Part shown: positions 44,765 through 52,180 of the stretch, in pieces
How positions within the stretch are numbered: the first letter of the stretch is position 1
Layout: each line of letters starts with the position of its first letter
NCBI RefSeq assembly: GCF_006716355.1
Contig: NZ_VFOW01000001.1
Location: 1,860,001-1,924,000, forward strand
DNA from: Stackebrandtia endophytica
Lineage (GTDB): Bacteria; Actinomycetota; Actinomycetes; Mycobacteriales; Micromonosporaceae
Direction: 5' to 3'
DNA length: 64,000 bases
Position numbers and translations under genes: made by a program
Notes under the pieces: generated by a model
The model's database searches: none
Seen by the model: the letters and a program-made list of their open reading frames with translations, nothing else
What the model was told of the DNA's origin: nothing

Positions 44765-44781
44765 TTCTGGAACGATCGGTC
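44765..44781 (-). promoter_or_regulatory. Promoter with candidate TetR operator
   Basis: Reading the minus strand, -35 TTGACC and -10 TAGGGT are separated by 18 bases, and the spacer holds the near-palindrome GATCGTTCCAGAA. A repressor bound there would block polymerase directly. The plus-strand text TTCTGGAACGATCGGTC resembles the site before the MFS gene. Confidence 0.5.
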
Positions 44782-44823
44782 AACAACTGACGGTGTGGTG
44801 TGGCTCGCTGCGGCGAACGGACC

Positions 44824-45822
44824 TCAACGGCCGCGACGAGTGGTCACGACATACGCACTGGGGTGGGCACCGCCGCTGGCGAACTCGATCTCCTTGATCA
44901 CCCGGATCCCCCGAGTCCGCTGCACCGACTGGGTGAACAGCCGTTTGTCCTCCGTCAACAGCACGGCCCGCCCACTGCGGGTCAGCACCCGGGCGTACTC
45001 GCGCAGCACGTCGGGATACAGCGTCACGTTGTGGCGATGCGATCCCACCCGCTTGCCGAACGGCAGATTCGACACGATCCGATCCACCGATCCGTCACGC
45101 AACGGCAGCCGCCTGGCGTCGCCGCGCCACAGGGTGATCGCGGTGTCGGTGTCATCGGTGCGGTCTCGGGCCAGGTCCAGATTTCGCCGAGTCGCCTGAA
45201 TCCACCGGCTATCGTGGTCGGCGCCCAACAATCGACCGGCCGGGCCACGAAGCGCCTCCACCAGGAGGGTTCCCGCTCCACAGAACGGATCCAGCACGGT
45301 GTGGCCGGGTTCGACCTTGGCCAGTCGAACCATGACGGTGGCGATCACCGGCGTCGTCGAAGCCGGGGCCCGCAGCAGATCGCCGAATCGGCTGGTCCAG
45401 TACAGCTGGCCGATCTCAGCCACCAGGCCACTCGGACCGGTCTCGATGTTGAGGTCCCAATCACCGGGTTCGTTGGCCCAGCCGAGGTCCTCCAGCCGAT
45501 CCCGCAACGGCCACCGTTGTTCACCGATGGCTCCGATACGAAACCGCGGTGCCCGCGCCAAGGTCGACAGGACCCCCGAGTCCAACGACTCACGCAATCT
45601 GCCGACCGGATCGTCCCCCAGAATCACGGCGGCAGTGGAGTAGTACCGGTTGGCCGCCAACCCCGTGAGGTCCCCGGCCACCGTGACGGTGACGCCGTCG
45701 CGTTGCCGCCCGGTGATCTCCACCTCGGGCACGTGGCGAAGCTCCTCATACAGGTAATCCACGGCCCCCGGGACCGTGGTCAGCAACAGCCGATCGGCCA
45801 CCGGCCGTTCCAGATCAAGCAC
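44824..45822 (-). CDS. THUMP-domain RNA methyltransferase (Trm14/RlmL type)
   Basis: A 332-residue protein with an N-terminal THUMP-like RNA-binding region (about 1-140) and a class I SAM methyltransferase domain. Motif I is DPFCGAGTLLVEAL (about 173-186), and motif IV is NLPFGKRVG where most relatives have NPPY. Family members make N2-methylguanosine in tRNA or rRNA. It stands alone, about 100 bases before tRNA-Ala on the other strand. Confidence 0.88.
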   Translation of the reverse strand: MLDLERPVADRLLLTTVPGAVDYLYEELRHVPEVEITGRQRDGVTVTVAGDLTGLAANRYYSTAAVILGDDPVGRLRESLDSGVLSTLARAPRFRIGAIGEQRWPLRDRLEDLGWANEPGDWDLNIETGPSGLVAEIGQLYWTSRFGDLLRAPASTTPVIATVMVRLAKVEPGHTVLDPFCGAGTLLVEALRGPAGRLLGADHDSRWIQATRRNLDLARDRTDDTDTAITLWRGDARRLPLRDGSVDRIVSNLPFGKRVGSHRHNVTLYPDVLREYARVLTRSGRAVLLTEDKRLFTQSVQRTRGIRVIKEIEFASGGAHPSAYVVTTRRGR

Positions 45823-45929
45823 GGTCCCACGGTACGTCCAGCCAGGTCCCGCCCCTAGACGCAGCCCGGTTGGCGACCCGGCGAGGGGGTATGTACACTA
45901 ATCCAGTCGTTCGCGACAGAACACCTTCC

Positions 45930-46002
45930 GGGGCTGTGGCGCAGCTGGTAGCGCACCACACTGGCAGTGTGGGGGTCAGGGGTTCAAGTCCCCTCAGCTC
46001 CA
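45930..46002 (+). tRNA. tRNA-Ala (anticodon GGC)
   Basis: A 73-base cloverleaf. The acceptor stem GGGGCTG/CAGCTCC includes the G3-U70 wobble pair that identifies alanine tRNAs. The anticodon stem CCACA/TGTGG holds loop CTGGCAG with anticodon GGC. The T arm GGTTCAAGTCCC is standard. CCA is not encoded. Confidence 0.97.
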
Positions 46003-46011
46003 CCGGAATAG

Positions 46012-46043
46012 GAAACGGCACCTCCTTCGGGAGGTGCCGTTTC
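46012..46043 (+). terminator. Terminator of tRNA-Ala
   Basis: 14-bp perfect arms (GAAACGGCACCTCC) with a TTCG tetraloop, ten bases after the tRNA 3' end. Confidence 0.9.
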
Positions 46044-46170
46044 TGATTGGTGGGTGCGGTGTTCGGGGATGTGTGGACCCCTCGTGAGCGTCGACTTTGC
46101 ACCCCCGGGCGTCGCAGGCGAACTGTATCCTGTTCAGAACCTCACGAACACCGATCGCATCGGAGGCGCC

Positions 46171-46536
46171 ATGGGCTCCCTGATCTCCGAAACGCCGCGA
46201 GAAGGTCCTGAAGTCACCGAAATCCGCCTCTCTATCTCCGACGGTGCCGAGCTGCGCTCACTCCGTGAACATCTGCGGCGCATTCGCGGGGTGGAGATCG
46301 AGCAGATTCCATTCGCGAGCCGACCCGGATCACTCGGTGCCAGCGACGTCCTCCAGATTGCGGTCCCCGCAGTCGGAGTGATCGCAGTCGTCATCCGGAC
46401 CCTCCCCGACTTCATCCGCTCGCGCCGCTCGTCGGTCACCATCACTGTGGAGTCCGGGGACATGAAGGCCACCATCACTGGTGAGAACATCGACGACATC
46501 GAGCCCATCGTCAAGCGGTTCTACCCCGATGCCTGA
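46171..46536 (+). CDS. EACC1-like effector-associated constant component
   Basis: A 121-residue protein with the plan of EACC1, a small component described next to caspase, NTPase and other effectors in actinobacterial conflict systems. The N-terminal half carries ELRSLREHLRRIRGVEI, a single hydrophobic helix follows (VLQIAVPAVGVIAVVIRTL, about 66-84), and a C-terminal beta unit ends in TITVESGDMKATITGEN. CGGAGG lies five bases before the ATG. The stop overlaps the caspase gene start by eight bases. Likely role: adaptor or membrane anchor for the effector. Assignment by pattern only. Confidence 0.72.
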   Translation: MGSLISETPREGPEVTEIRLSISDGAELRSLREHLRRIRGVEIEQIPFASRPGSLGASDVLQIAVPAVGVIAVVIRTLPDFIRSRRSSVTITVESGDMKATITGENIDDIEPIVKRFYPDA

Positions 46537-47728
46537 TGCGCTTGACGGCGATTACTCCAGCTCGCGCGCGATCCTGATGGGCACCTGGTCATACCAGCAC
46601 CTCGACCCGGTCGATGCAGTCGAACGCAGTTTCAACCGTATGCACGGGCTCCTGCGAAGTCCGATTTGCGGCACATGGCCGGATAACCGCATCACTCTGA
46701 TCGCGGACGCGCCGACAGTCGGTGACATCAGGCGCGAACTCATAGCGTCCTTCCTGAACGTGCGAGATGTCGCACTCTTCTACTACGTCGGTCATGGCCT
46801 CTACGATTTCGAGGACCGGTTGCACCTGACCGTCCAGGGCAGTGAATCGGCCGCCGCGTTCCGCTCCGCTACGAGCCTGCCCTTCGAAGCAGTCCGCGAG
46901 GCTTTCTTCCACAGCAAGGCTCGCACCAAGATCGCCATTCTCGACTGCTGCTACGCCGGCCTCGCCGCCCGCCCCGGTGGGTCCCTGGGCGTCGAGGGAC
47001 CACTTCCGAATTCCGGGTCTTACCTCATGATGAGTAGCAGCGGATACGCCCAGTCCTGGTACGAGCTGCCCGATACCTCCCCGAAGCCGCAGACCTACTT
47101 CACAAAGTACTTCGTGGACACGGTCGAGTCGGGCATCCCGGGGAGGCCATCGACACTGACGCTCATGGACCTCTTCGAGTCCGTATCCCACCAGCTCGAA
47201 GAGGCCGATATTCCAGAACCCAGGAGCCGTTCAGACGATCGGGCGGCGGGGTTCGCATTCGCTCGCAACAAGTCCGCCGAAGCCGTATCGGAAGCGACCA
47301 GCCCGGACGAGCTCTACGCCCAAGCAATGCAGCTTCAACGGGAAGGCGGCGCAGAGAACCTGCCGACCATGAAGGCCCGGTTCCGGACCGCTGCAGAACA
47401 GGGCCATTCCCGTGCGATGGTCCAGTTGGGACTTATCGCTGAAGGCCGAACGCTCGCGGAGCTGGAGGGCGTCCCGTTCAAGGCCGACGCCGACTCCGAC
47501 ATGGCAACGGCGGTGCACTGGTACACGATGGCGTCCGAACGCGGCGATGACGGTGCGGCCTTTCTCCTCGGCCACATCCATGAAGAGGTCTACCACGAGG
47601 TGGACGAAGCCCTGAGTTGGTACCAACTCGCAGTGAACCGCGGCAATAGCGCTGCAAGGGAACGACTCAGCAGGCTCCGGTACCGGCGGGAACACGGACT
47701 CGGCCACGGTCGCCGAGAGAGAGGTTGA
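46529..47728 (+). CDS. Caspase-family (C14) protease with Sel1-like repeats
   Basis: A 399-residue protein. The caspase-fold domain at about 10-220 has the catalytic histidine H89 in YYVGHGLYDFED and the cysteine C141 in LDCCYAG, so both active residues are intact. The C-terminal part (about 250-395) contains Sel1/TPR-like repeats (AMVQLGLIAEG, AVHWYTMASERGDDGAAFLLGHIHEE, ALSWYQLAVNRGN) that usually bind proteins. With EACC1 upstream, this fits a stress or infection-triggered protease effector. The repeats would sense a signal or recruit a target. It is followed six bases later by a hypothetical gene. Confidence 0.85.
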   Translation: MPDALDGDYSSSRAILMGTWSYQHLDPVDAVERSFNRMHGLLRSPICGTWPDNRITLIADAPTVGDIRRELIASFLNVRDVALFYYVGHGLYDFEDRLHLTVQGSESAAAFRSATSLPFEAVREAFFHSKARTKIAILDCCYAGLAARPGGSLGVEGPLPNSGSYLMMSSSGYAQSWYELPDTSPKPQTYFTKYFVDTVESGIPGRPSTLTLMDLFESVSHQLEEADIPEPRSRSDDRAAGFAFARNKSAEAVSEATSPDELYAQAMQLQREGGAENLPTMKARFRTAAEQGHSRAMVQLGLIAEGRTLAELEGVPFKADADSDMATAVHWYTMASERGDDGAAFLLGHIHEEVYHEVDEALSWYQLAVNRGNSAARERLSRLRYRREHGLGHGRRERG

Positions 47729-47733
47729 GCGAC

Positions 47734-48336
47734 ATGAGCAAGGCCGAACTGCGAAGAGCGCAACAGGAATATCAACGCTGGATAGACACTGAATGGGATG
47801 GGAATTCGGCAGGCGCGATCGTGTGCTGCCTGGACGCGCTGGAGCAGGTCGGCAGTGGCTACTACGGCGAGTTGACGACCCTTGCCGAAGCGGACCAGCA
47901 ACTGCTCATCAAGTGCTTCTGCGCGCTCTACCCCGCCCGGAACGCCGTCCGCCGGAGGGCCCTCGACTTCTATGAGCACATTGGGCCGGGTCGCCTCGCG
48001 TGGTTCGCAACCGAGCTCATGAAGCCGAGCGGGCTACGACTCTTTGAGGAACTTCGACGCGCCCAGTCAGGTTCGGGCTCCACTGTGATCGACCCCGCCT
48101 TGCGGGCCGCGGTCGATCGACACGGTGGCGATCTGACCTTCTCCTCTGAAGACGCAGAGGATAGGTGGTCCCTCACGGTAAGCGCCAGCTATGCCGGCCA
48201 TGTCGCCAACGTGGGCGGCCTCTGGGAGGCCTACGCATTGGTCCGCCCAAACGCCATGTGGAGCACTGAGAAGGTCGGCGTGCACCGAGATCTGGAGCCC
48301 GCGATCCGAGACGTGCTCGTGAACTTCCAGATGTGA
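47734..48336 (+). CDS. Hypothetical protein in the EACC1-caspase operon
   Basis: A 200-residue soluble protein of unknown family. The first half is helical (RRAQQEYQRWIDTEWDG, CCLDALEQVGSGYYGEL), and the last half is mixed, with a conserved-looking GGLWEAYALVRPNAMWSTEKVGVHRDLE segment. GAGAGGT lies about ten bases before the ATG. A TTG at 47,725 is an alternative start. It follows the caspase gene after five bases and precedes another small gene after 13 bases, so it belongs to the operon and may be a substrate, inhibitor or sensor. Confidence 0.65.
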   Translation: MSKAELRRAQQEYQRWIDTEWDGNSAGAIVCCLDALEQVGSGYYGELTTLAEADQQLLIKCFCALYPARNAVRRRALDFYEHIGPGRLAWFATELMKPSGLRLFEELRRAQSGSGSTVIDPALRAAVDRHGGDLTFSSEDAEDRWSLTVSASYAGHVANVGGLWEAYALVRPNAMWSTEKVGVHRDLEPAIRDVLVNFQM

Positions 48337-48349
48337 TAGGAGGATACCG

Positions 48350-48787
48350 TTGCACGTCGAACCGCGATTCCGCCGCCAGATCAAGGCGCTCATCACCAAG
48401 GATCCGAGCGCCCGCGCCCTCAACGATGCACTCTCCGAAGCGGACCGCATCCGATTCAATCGGTACGGCGAAGCGGTAGTGGCCGTCCTACTGCGCCCTC
48501 GCTTCGGGGACGCCACGGCAGCCGATCTGACGGCACTCACCACCGCGATCGTGGCTGGGCACCGGGTCGAGCGAAGACCGGTGAACGCGTTGGTCATCGA
48601 ACATGTGCTGCTCGCGGCGTTCGGGCTGCCCTCACTGTTCGACACCGCCGAGGTCCCCGCTTACATCGTGTCCGGCTCAGCGGCTGCGGTCATCAGACAC
48701 GAGCGTGACACTCGCCCGGACGTCGCTAGAAAGGCCGACGCGATCCTTGACGCCGCAGAGGCGGCGCTGCGGACGCAGACCGGCTGA
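48350..48787 (+). CDS. Hypothetical protein, last gene of the EACC1-caspase operon
   Basis: A 145-residue protein, helical throughout, with no signal or membrane segment. The start is TTG with AGGAGG seven bases before it. The C-terminal half (HVLLAAFGLPSLFDTAEVPAYIVSGSAAAVI) is the most conserved-looking part. I do not recognise it. Position suggests a partner of the caspase effector. Confidence 0.6.
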   Translation: MHVEPRFRRQIKALITKDPSARALNDALSEADRIRFNRYGEAVVAVLLRPRFGDATAADLTALTTAIVAGHRVERRPVNALVIEHVLLAAFGLPSLFDTAEVPAYIVSGSAAAVIRHERDTRPDVARKADAILDAAEAALRTQTG

Positions 48788-49370
48788 GAGTAAGGCCGCT
48801 GGCACAATATTCACGGATGGGCTGTGCAAAACTTTCGCCCATTCGGGATATCCCACCAAAAGGCTGTGAACAGCGGCATCCCCGCGCTGGATGCGATACA
48901 CCTGACGGCCTTTGGTCAAGCCGAGGTACTGAGCTGCCTGGCCGCGTGAGTGGCGACGATACGCTCACGATCGAGGACGGTCTGACCGAAACTCATGTAG
49001 CCGACCGCTTCGTTGACGAAACGGCGACCGTGCCAATCGACCATCAACGACCCGGGCAGTGAACGCTCCGCAAGCAGCACCTGCGGGGCCTCTCCGAGGA
49101 GGGGCGCCATGGCGGGGTACCCGAGACCGACGAGAACCCTCGAAGCTGCAGCAACCACGTCGACGCGGCGGAATCCAACCCAGCCTGCGTCCCTGATGGA
49201 CGATTATCCGGTCGACTCAAGGTCGCCAGAGGTCAACCGCGGCAATGAAAGAACATACGGCGACCGAGCGGACGGGTCACCGATATCCACTTGTGACTCG
49301 CCGAACACGCTGCGAACATCAAGTCCGACATGAACGCCTGTGGGAGCGGCGAGCCCGTTGAGGACAGTAA
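48788..49370. other. 583-base region with decayed sequence
   Basis: Between the EACC1-caspase operon and the MFS gene. It contains the flavoprotein fragment listed separately, and a minus-strand stretch near 48,830-48,950 that reads like a short helix-turn-helix remnant in another frame. The promoter of the MFS gene should be near 49,300. Confidence 0.5.
48916..49158 (-). pseudogene. Fragment of an FAD-binding dehydrogenase
   Basis: An 80-codon open stretch containing PGSLMVDWHGRRFVNEAVGYMSFGQ. That matches the FAD-dependent 3-oxosteroid or fumarate-reductase-type dehydrogenases, which share the RFVNEA block in the middle of a protein of about 500 residues. The N-terminal GxGxxG nucleotide motif and the C-terminus are missing on both sides, so this is a leftover from a deleted gene. 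Confidence 0.6.
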
Positions 49371-50687
49371 GTGAACCAGAATCCAGAAGACACCCGGTGG
49401 AGACGGCGTCGATTGTTTCGGAACCGGAACTTCCTGCTGCTGTGGGTGGGGGAATCCACCAGCGCCCTGGGAAACAGCCTTGCCACGTTGGCTCTACCAC
49501 TGATCGCGGTGTTCGCACTGGACGCGAGCACCTTCGAGGTGAGTCTGTTGGCGGCATCGGTGTGGGTGCCGTGGCTGATCATGGGGTTGCCGGTGGGAGC
49601 CTGGGTGGACAGACTCCCCACTCGACCGTTGATGATCGTGTGCGATGTGGTGGCGGCGACGTTGTTTGTCAGCGTTTCGGTCGCGTGGTGGCTGGACCTG
49701 CTCAGCTTTGGCTATCTGATGACCGTCGGAACGTTGGCGGGCACCACATCGGTGTTCTTCTCCACCGCCTTCCACGTGTATCTGCCAACGGTGATTTCGC
49801 CGAAGGACCTCATCCAGGGCAATGCGATCCTGCAGGGCAGCGAGTCGGTGGTACAGGTTGCGGGGCCTGGCATCGCGGGCCTCATCGCCCGTGCGTTCGG
49901 GGCCGTCACCGGCATGCTCGTCACCACCGTGACCTTCCTGGTGTCGGCGCTGTGCCTGCTGTTGGTTCGGGCAACGCCGGTTGACCGCGAGCCGGAGCCG
50001 GATCAGGGCGGCCTGCGACAGCAGATTGCCGAAGGGCTGCGTTTTCTCGCGCGGGACGAGTATCTGCGCCCCCTCGTCCTCTACGGCGCCTGCGCCAACC
50101 TCGCATTGGCCGGCTATGAGGCGATTCAGGTCGTGTATCTGGTCCGCACTCTGGGGGCTGATTCCCTACAGGTCGGGCTGCTCGTCTCGGCGGGAAGCCT
50201 GGGCGGGGTCTTGGGCGCTTTGGCCGTGGGTCCGGTGACCCGGCATCTGGGGACTGCTCGGGGCTTGTTGGTGGTGAAGTTGGCCGCCGCGCCGTTTGGC
50301 CTGCTCATTCCCCTCGCCGGCCCACAGTGGTGGATGTTGTTGTTCGCGGTCGGAACGATGATGCCCATCGCCGGAACGATCGTCGCCAACATAATCCTCA
50401 ACAGTTTTCGGCAGACGTACTGCCCACCAAGACTTCTGGGTCGAGTCGTCGCCAGCACCATGATGGTCAACCTTGGCGCCCTGCCGGTCGGGGCGTTGAT
50501 CGGCGGGCTACTCGGCACCTGGGTCGGACTGCGCACCACCATGTGGATGGTGGCCTTCCTCTTCACCGGGTTGATACTGCTGTTCAGCCGGATCGCCCAG
50601 GTCCGAGATCTGCCGGATCACCCCGCCGAGGAACTGGGCGATCGCTCCTCCCCTGAACCGGCGGCCGACGCCGTGGAGCCGGCCTGA
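49371..50687 (+). CDS. MFS transporter, EntS/TMP type
   Basis: A 438-residue protein with 12 membrane helices of the MFS_3 group, which includes the enterobactin exporter EntS and macrolide efflux proteins. The RNRNFLLLWVGESTSALGNSLATLALPLIAV start and the GLPVGAWVDRLPTRPLMI motif between helices 2 and 3 are typical. The GTG start has GAGGACA upstream. Polar C-terminal tail. Substrate unknown. It is single and not coupled to neighbours. Confidence 0.88.
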   Translation: MNQNPEDTRWRRRRLFRNRNFLLLWVGESTSALGNSLATLALPLIAVFALDASTFEVSLLAASVWVPWLIMGLPVGAWVDRLPTRPLMIVCDVVAATLFVSVSVAWWLDLLSFGYLMTVGTLAGTTSVFFSTAFHVYLPTVISPKDLIQGNAILQGSESVVQVAGPGIAGLIARAFGAVTGMLVTTVTFLVSALCLLLVRATPVDREPEPDQGGLRQQIAEGLRFLARDEYLRPLVLYGACANLALAGYEAIQVVYLVRTLGADSLQVGLLVSAGSLGGVLGALAVGPVTRHLGTARGLLVVKLAAAPFGLLIPLAGPQWWMLLFAVGTMMPIAGTIVANIILNSFRQTYCPPRLLGRVVASTMMVNLGALPVGALIGGLLGTWVGLRTTMWMVAFLFTGLILLFSRIAQVRDLPDHPAEELGDRSSPEPAADAVEPA

Positions 50688-50770
50688 CACCGTTGCCAGG
50701 CCGGCGAATGAGGCACCCGATGAGTGGGATCAACTTCCCCCAAGTGGTGCCTTCACCACAAGCGGATGGT

Positions 50771-51406
50771 TCACCCATCACGACGCAGGGTGAACCAGTT
50801 GGTGGGGAACGGATTGGTGCCCGGCGTGACGTCCACGAGCTCCCAGCCGCCGAAACGACTGGTCAATTCTGCCGCGGTTACCCCGGTGTAGCCGTCGTCG
50901 AAGACGCCCGGCCCGTATCCGAACATCAGCAGTCGAGCTCCCGCAGCGGCACGGTGGGTAAGCCCTTCGGCATATGCGTCGCGCCGATGGGTGGGTATAC
51001 CGCAGTAGCAGCTCAGATCGAAGAACAGATCGAACGGACCCGAGACGTCGAGGGAGTCGAGCCGGGTGACATCGCCGGGCTGGAATCGAATCGACAGGTC
51101 GGCCGCGTCGGCCTTTCGCCGTGCCTGGTCGATCGCGCGGTCGATCAGGTCGACGCCGGTCACCTCCCAACCGTTGCGGGCGAGATAGACGGAGTTGGTT
51201 CCGGTGCCACAGCCTAGATCGAGGGCGCGTCCGGGAAGAAGCGCCGCGTCACCGGCGACGAGTGCCGTCAGTTCGGGTGGCGCGACATCGGTGTCCCATG
51301 GCGGCTTTCCGTCCCGGTAGTACTGCTCAAGCTTGTCGCGGACGAACTCCTCGAGTTCGGATTCGTCCTGTGGGATGTCACCGTGGTGCGTTTCGCGGGT
51401 GGTCAC
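50771..51406 (-). CDS. Class I SAM-dependent methyltransferase
   Basis: A 211-residue protein with motif I RALDLGCGTGTNSVYLA (about 61-77) and an acidic motif II (VTGVDLIDRAI). It looks like small-molecule methyltransferases such as thiopurine or tellurite-type enzymes (start EEFVRDKLEQYYRDGKPPWD). The GTG at 51,406 is preferred over ATG 51,421 because AGGAG then lies at the right spacing. An operator-like palindrome lies just upstream, and the same palindrome precedes the neighbouring TetR gene, so the repressor probably controls it. Confidence 0.85.
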   Translation of the reverse strand: MTTRETHHGDIPQDESELEEFVRDKLEQYYRDGKPPWDTDVAPPELTALVAGDAALLPGRALDLGCGTGTNSVYLARNGWEVTGVDLIDRAIDQARRKADAADLSIRFQPGDVTRLDSLDVSGPFDLFFDLSCYCGIPTHRRDAYAEGLTHRAAAGARLLMFGYGPGVFDDGYTGVTAAELTSRFGGWELVDVTPGTNPFPTNWFTLRRDG

Positions 51407-51423
51407 GACCGATCTCCTCATTG

Positions 51424-51453
51424 CTAGAGTTCCACTCTAGTGTTTGACTCTAG
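51424..51453. promoter_or_regulatory. TetR operator before the methyltransferase gene
   Basis: CTAGAGT and ACTCTAG form a perfect 7-bp inverted repeat around TCC (51,424-51,440), and a third ACTCTAG half-site follows at 51,447-51,453. It lies 18 bases before the start codon. Confidence 0.65.
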
Positions 51454-51489
51454 CGTAGATCGTCTGTGCGACAACCGAATATCCACCCG

Positions 51490-52128
51490 TCAACCCACCG
51501 GGGCACACAGTTGGGCCGCCAGCGTTCCCCGCGCCCACTCAACCCACCGGGCATTCGACCAACAACGGTCGTGAACGAAGACGAGATACAGCTCCGGGCT
51601 GAGCAGCCCGTACAGAAGATCCGCCGCCTGTTCAGCGGACATGCCCTGGCGCGCATCGGGTTTACCCACCAGGGACGTCGCGGCCGTCAACATCACCGTG
51701 TATCGCGGGTCGACCTCCGAAGGCCACATCGCGGACACCTCGGGATCCGTCGCGACCGCGGTCGCCAGCACCTTGGTAACGGGCGCGACCCGTTCGAGGA
51801 TTTCGCCGGTGGCGGGAACGTGAACGGCCAGCTGCCCGGCCACCGTGGGCGCGGCCAGCGCCTCCTCAAACCATGGACGATCCATTGTGGCCACCGGTTC
51901 GTCGTCTCCGGCGATGGATACGTCCACCACCTCCTTCAGCAGCGTTCGCTTGTTGCCGAAGGTGAAATAGATCGTCTGCACCGCGACACCCGCCCGGTCG
52001 GCGACGTCCTGCAAGGCCGTGGCGCCGTAACCGTGTTCGACGAACAGATCCCGCGCCGCGTCCAGCATCCGCTTCCTGGTCGCCCGCGCCTTCTCGGCGC
52101 GCTTTCCACTGCTCTTTCCCACTGTCAT
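51490..52128 (-). CDS. TetR/AcrR-family regulator
   Basis: A 212-residue repressor with helix-turn-helix ALQDVADRAGVAVQTIYFTFGNKRTLL at about 38-64. The C-terminal domain has a TetR ligand-binding pattern (DPEVSAMWPSEVDPRYTVML). The methyltransferase gene follows on the same strand. A site very similar to the one before the methyltransferase gene lies 16 bases before its own start, so it is likely to repress both. Possible role: detoxification of a small molecule. Confidence 0.9.
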   Translation of the reverse strand: MTVGKSSGKRAEKARATRKRMLDAARDLFVEHGYGATALQDVADRAGVAVQTIYFTFGNKRTLLKEVVDVSIAGDDEPVATMDRPWFEEALAAPTVAGQLAVHVPATGEILERVAPVTKVLATAVATDPEVSAMWPSEVDPRYTVMLTAATSLVGKPDARQGMSAEQAADLLYGLLSPELYLVFVHDRCWSNARWVEWARGTLAAQLCAPVG

Positions 52129-52143
52129 CGGCGCAGTGTATAG

Positions 52144-52160
52144 CTGGAGTCGAACGCTAG
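52144..52160. promoter_or_regulatory. TetR operator before the regulator's own gene
   Basis: CTGGAGT, three bases, ACGCTAG. It matches the site at 51,424-51,440 in 12 of 14 arm positions. It sits directly upstream of a TATACA -10-like hexamer on the minus strand. Confidence 0.6.
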
Positions 52161-52180
52161 CGACGGGCTCTAACGCGACG

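Noticed and set aside
48830-48950. Minus-strand fragment reading like a short helix-turn-helix (AAQYLGLTKGRQVYRIQRG)
   Set aside because: Too short and without start or flanking domain, so not called as a gene.
45930-49158. Integrated island at tRNA-Ala
   Set aside because: No integrase gene and no repeat of the tRNA 3' end was found downstream within the window, so integration there is only a possibility.
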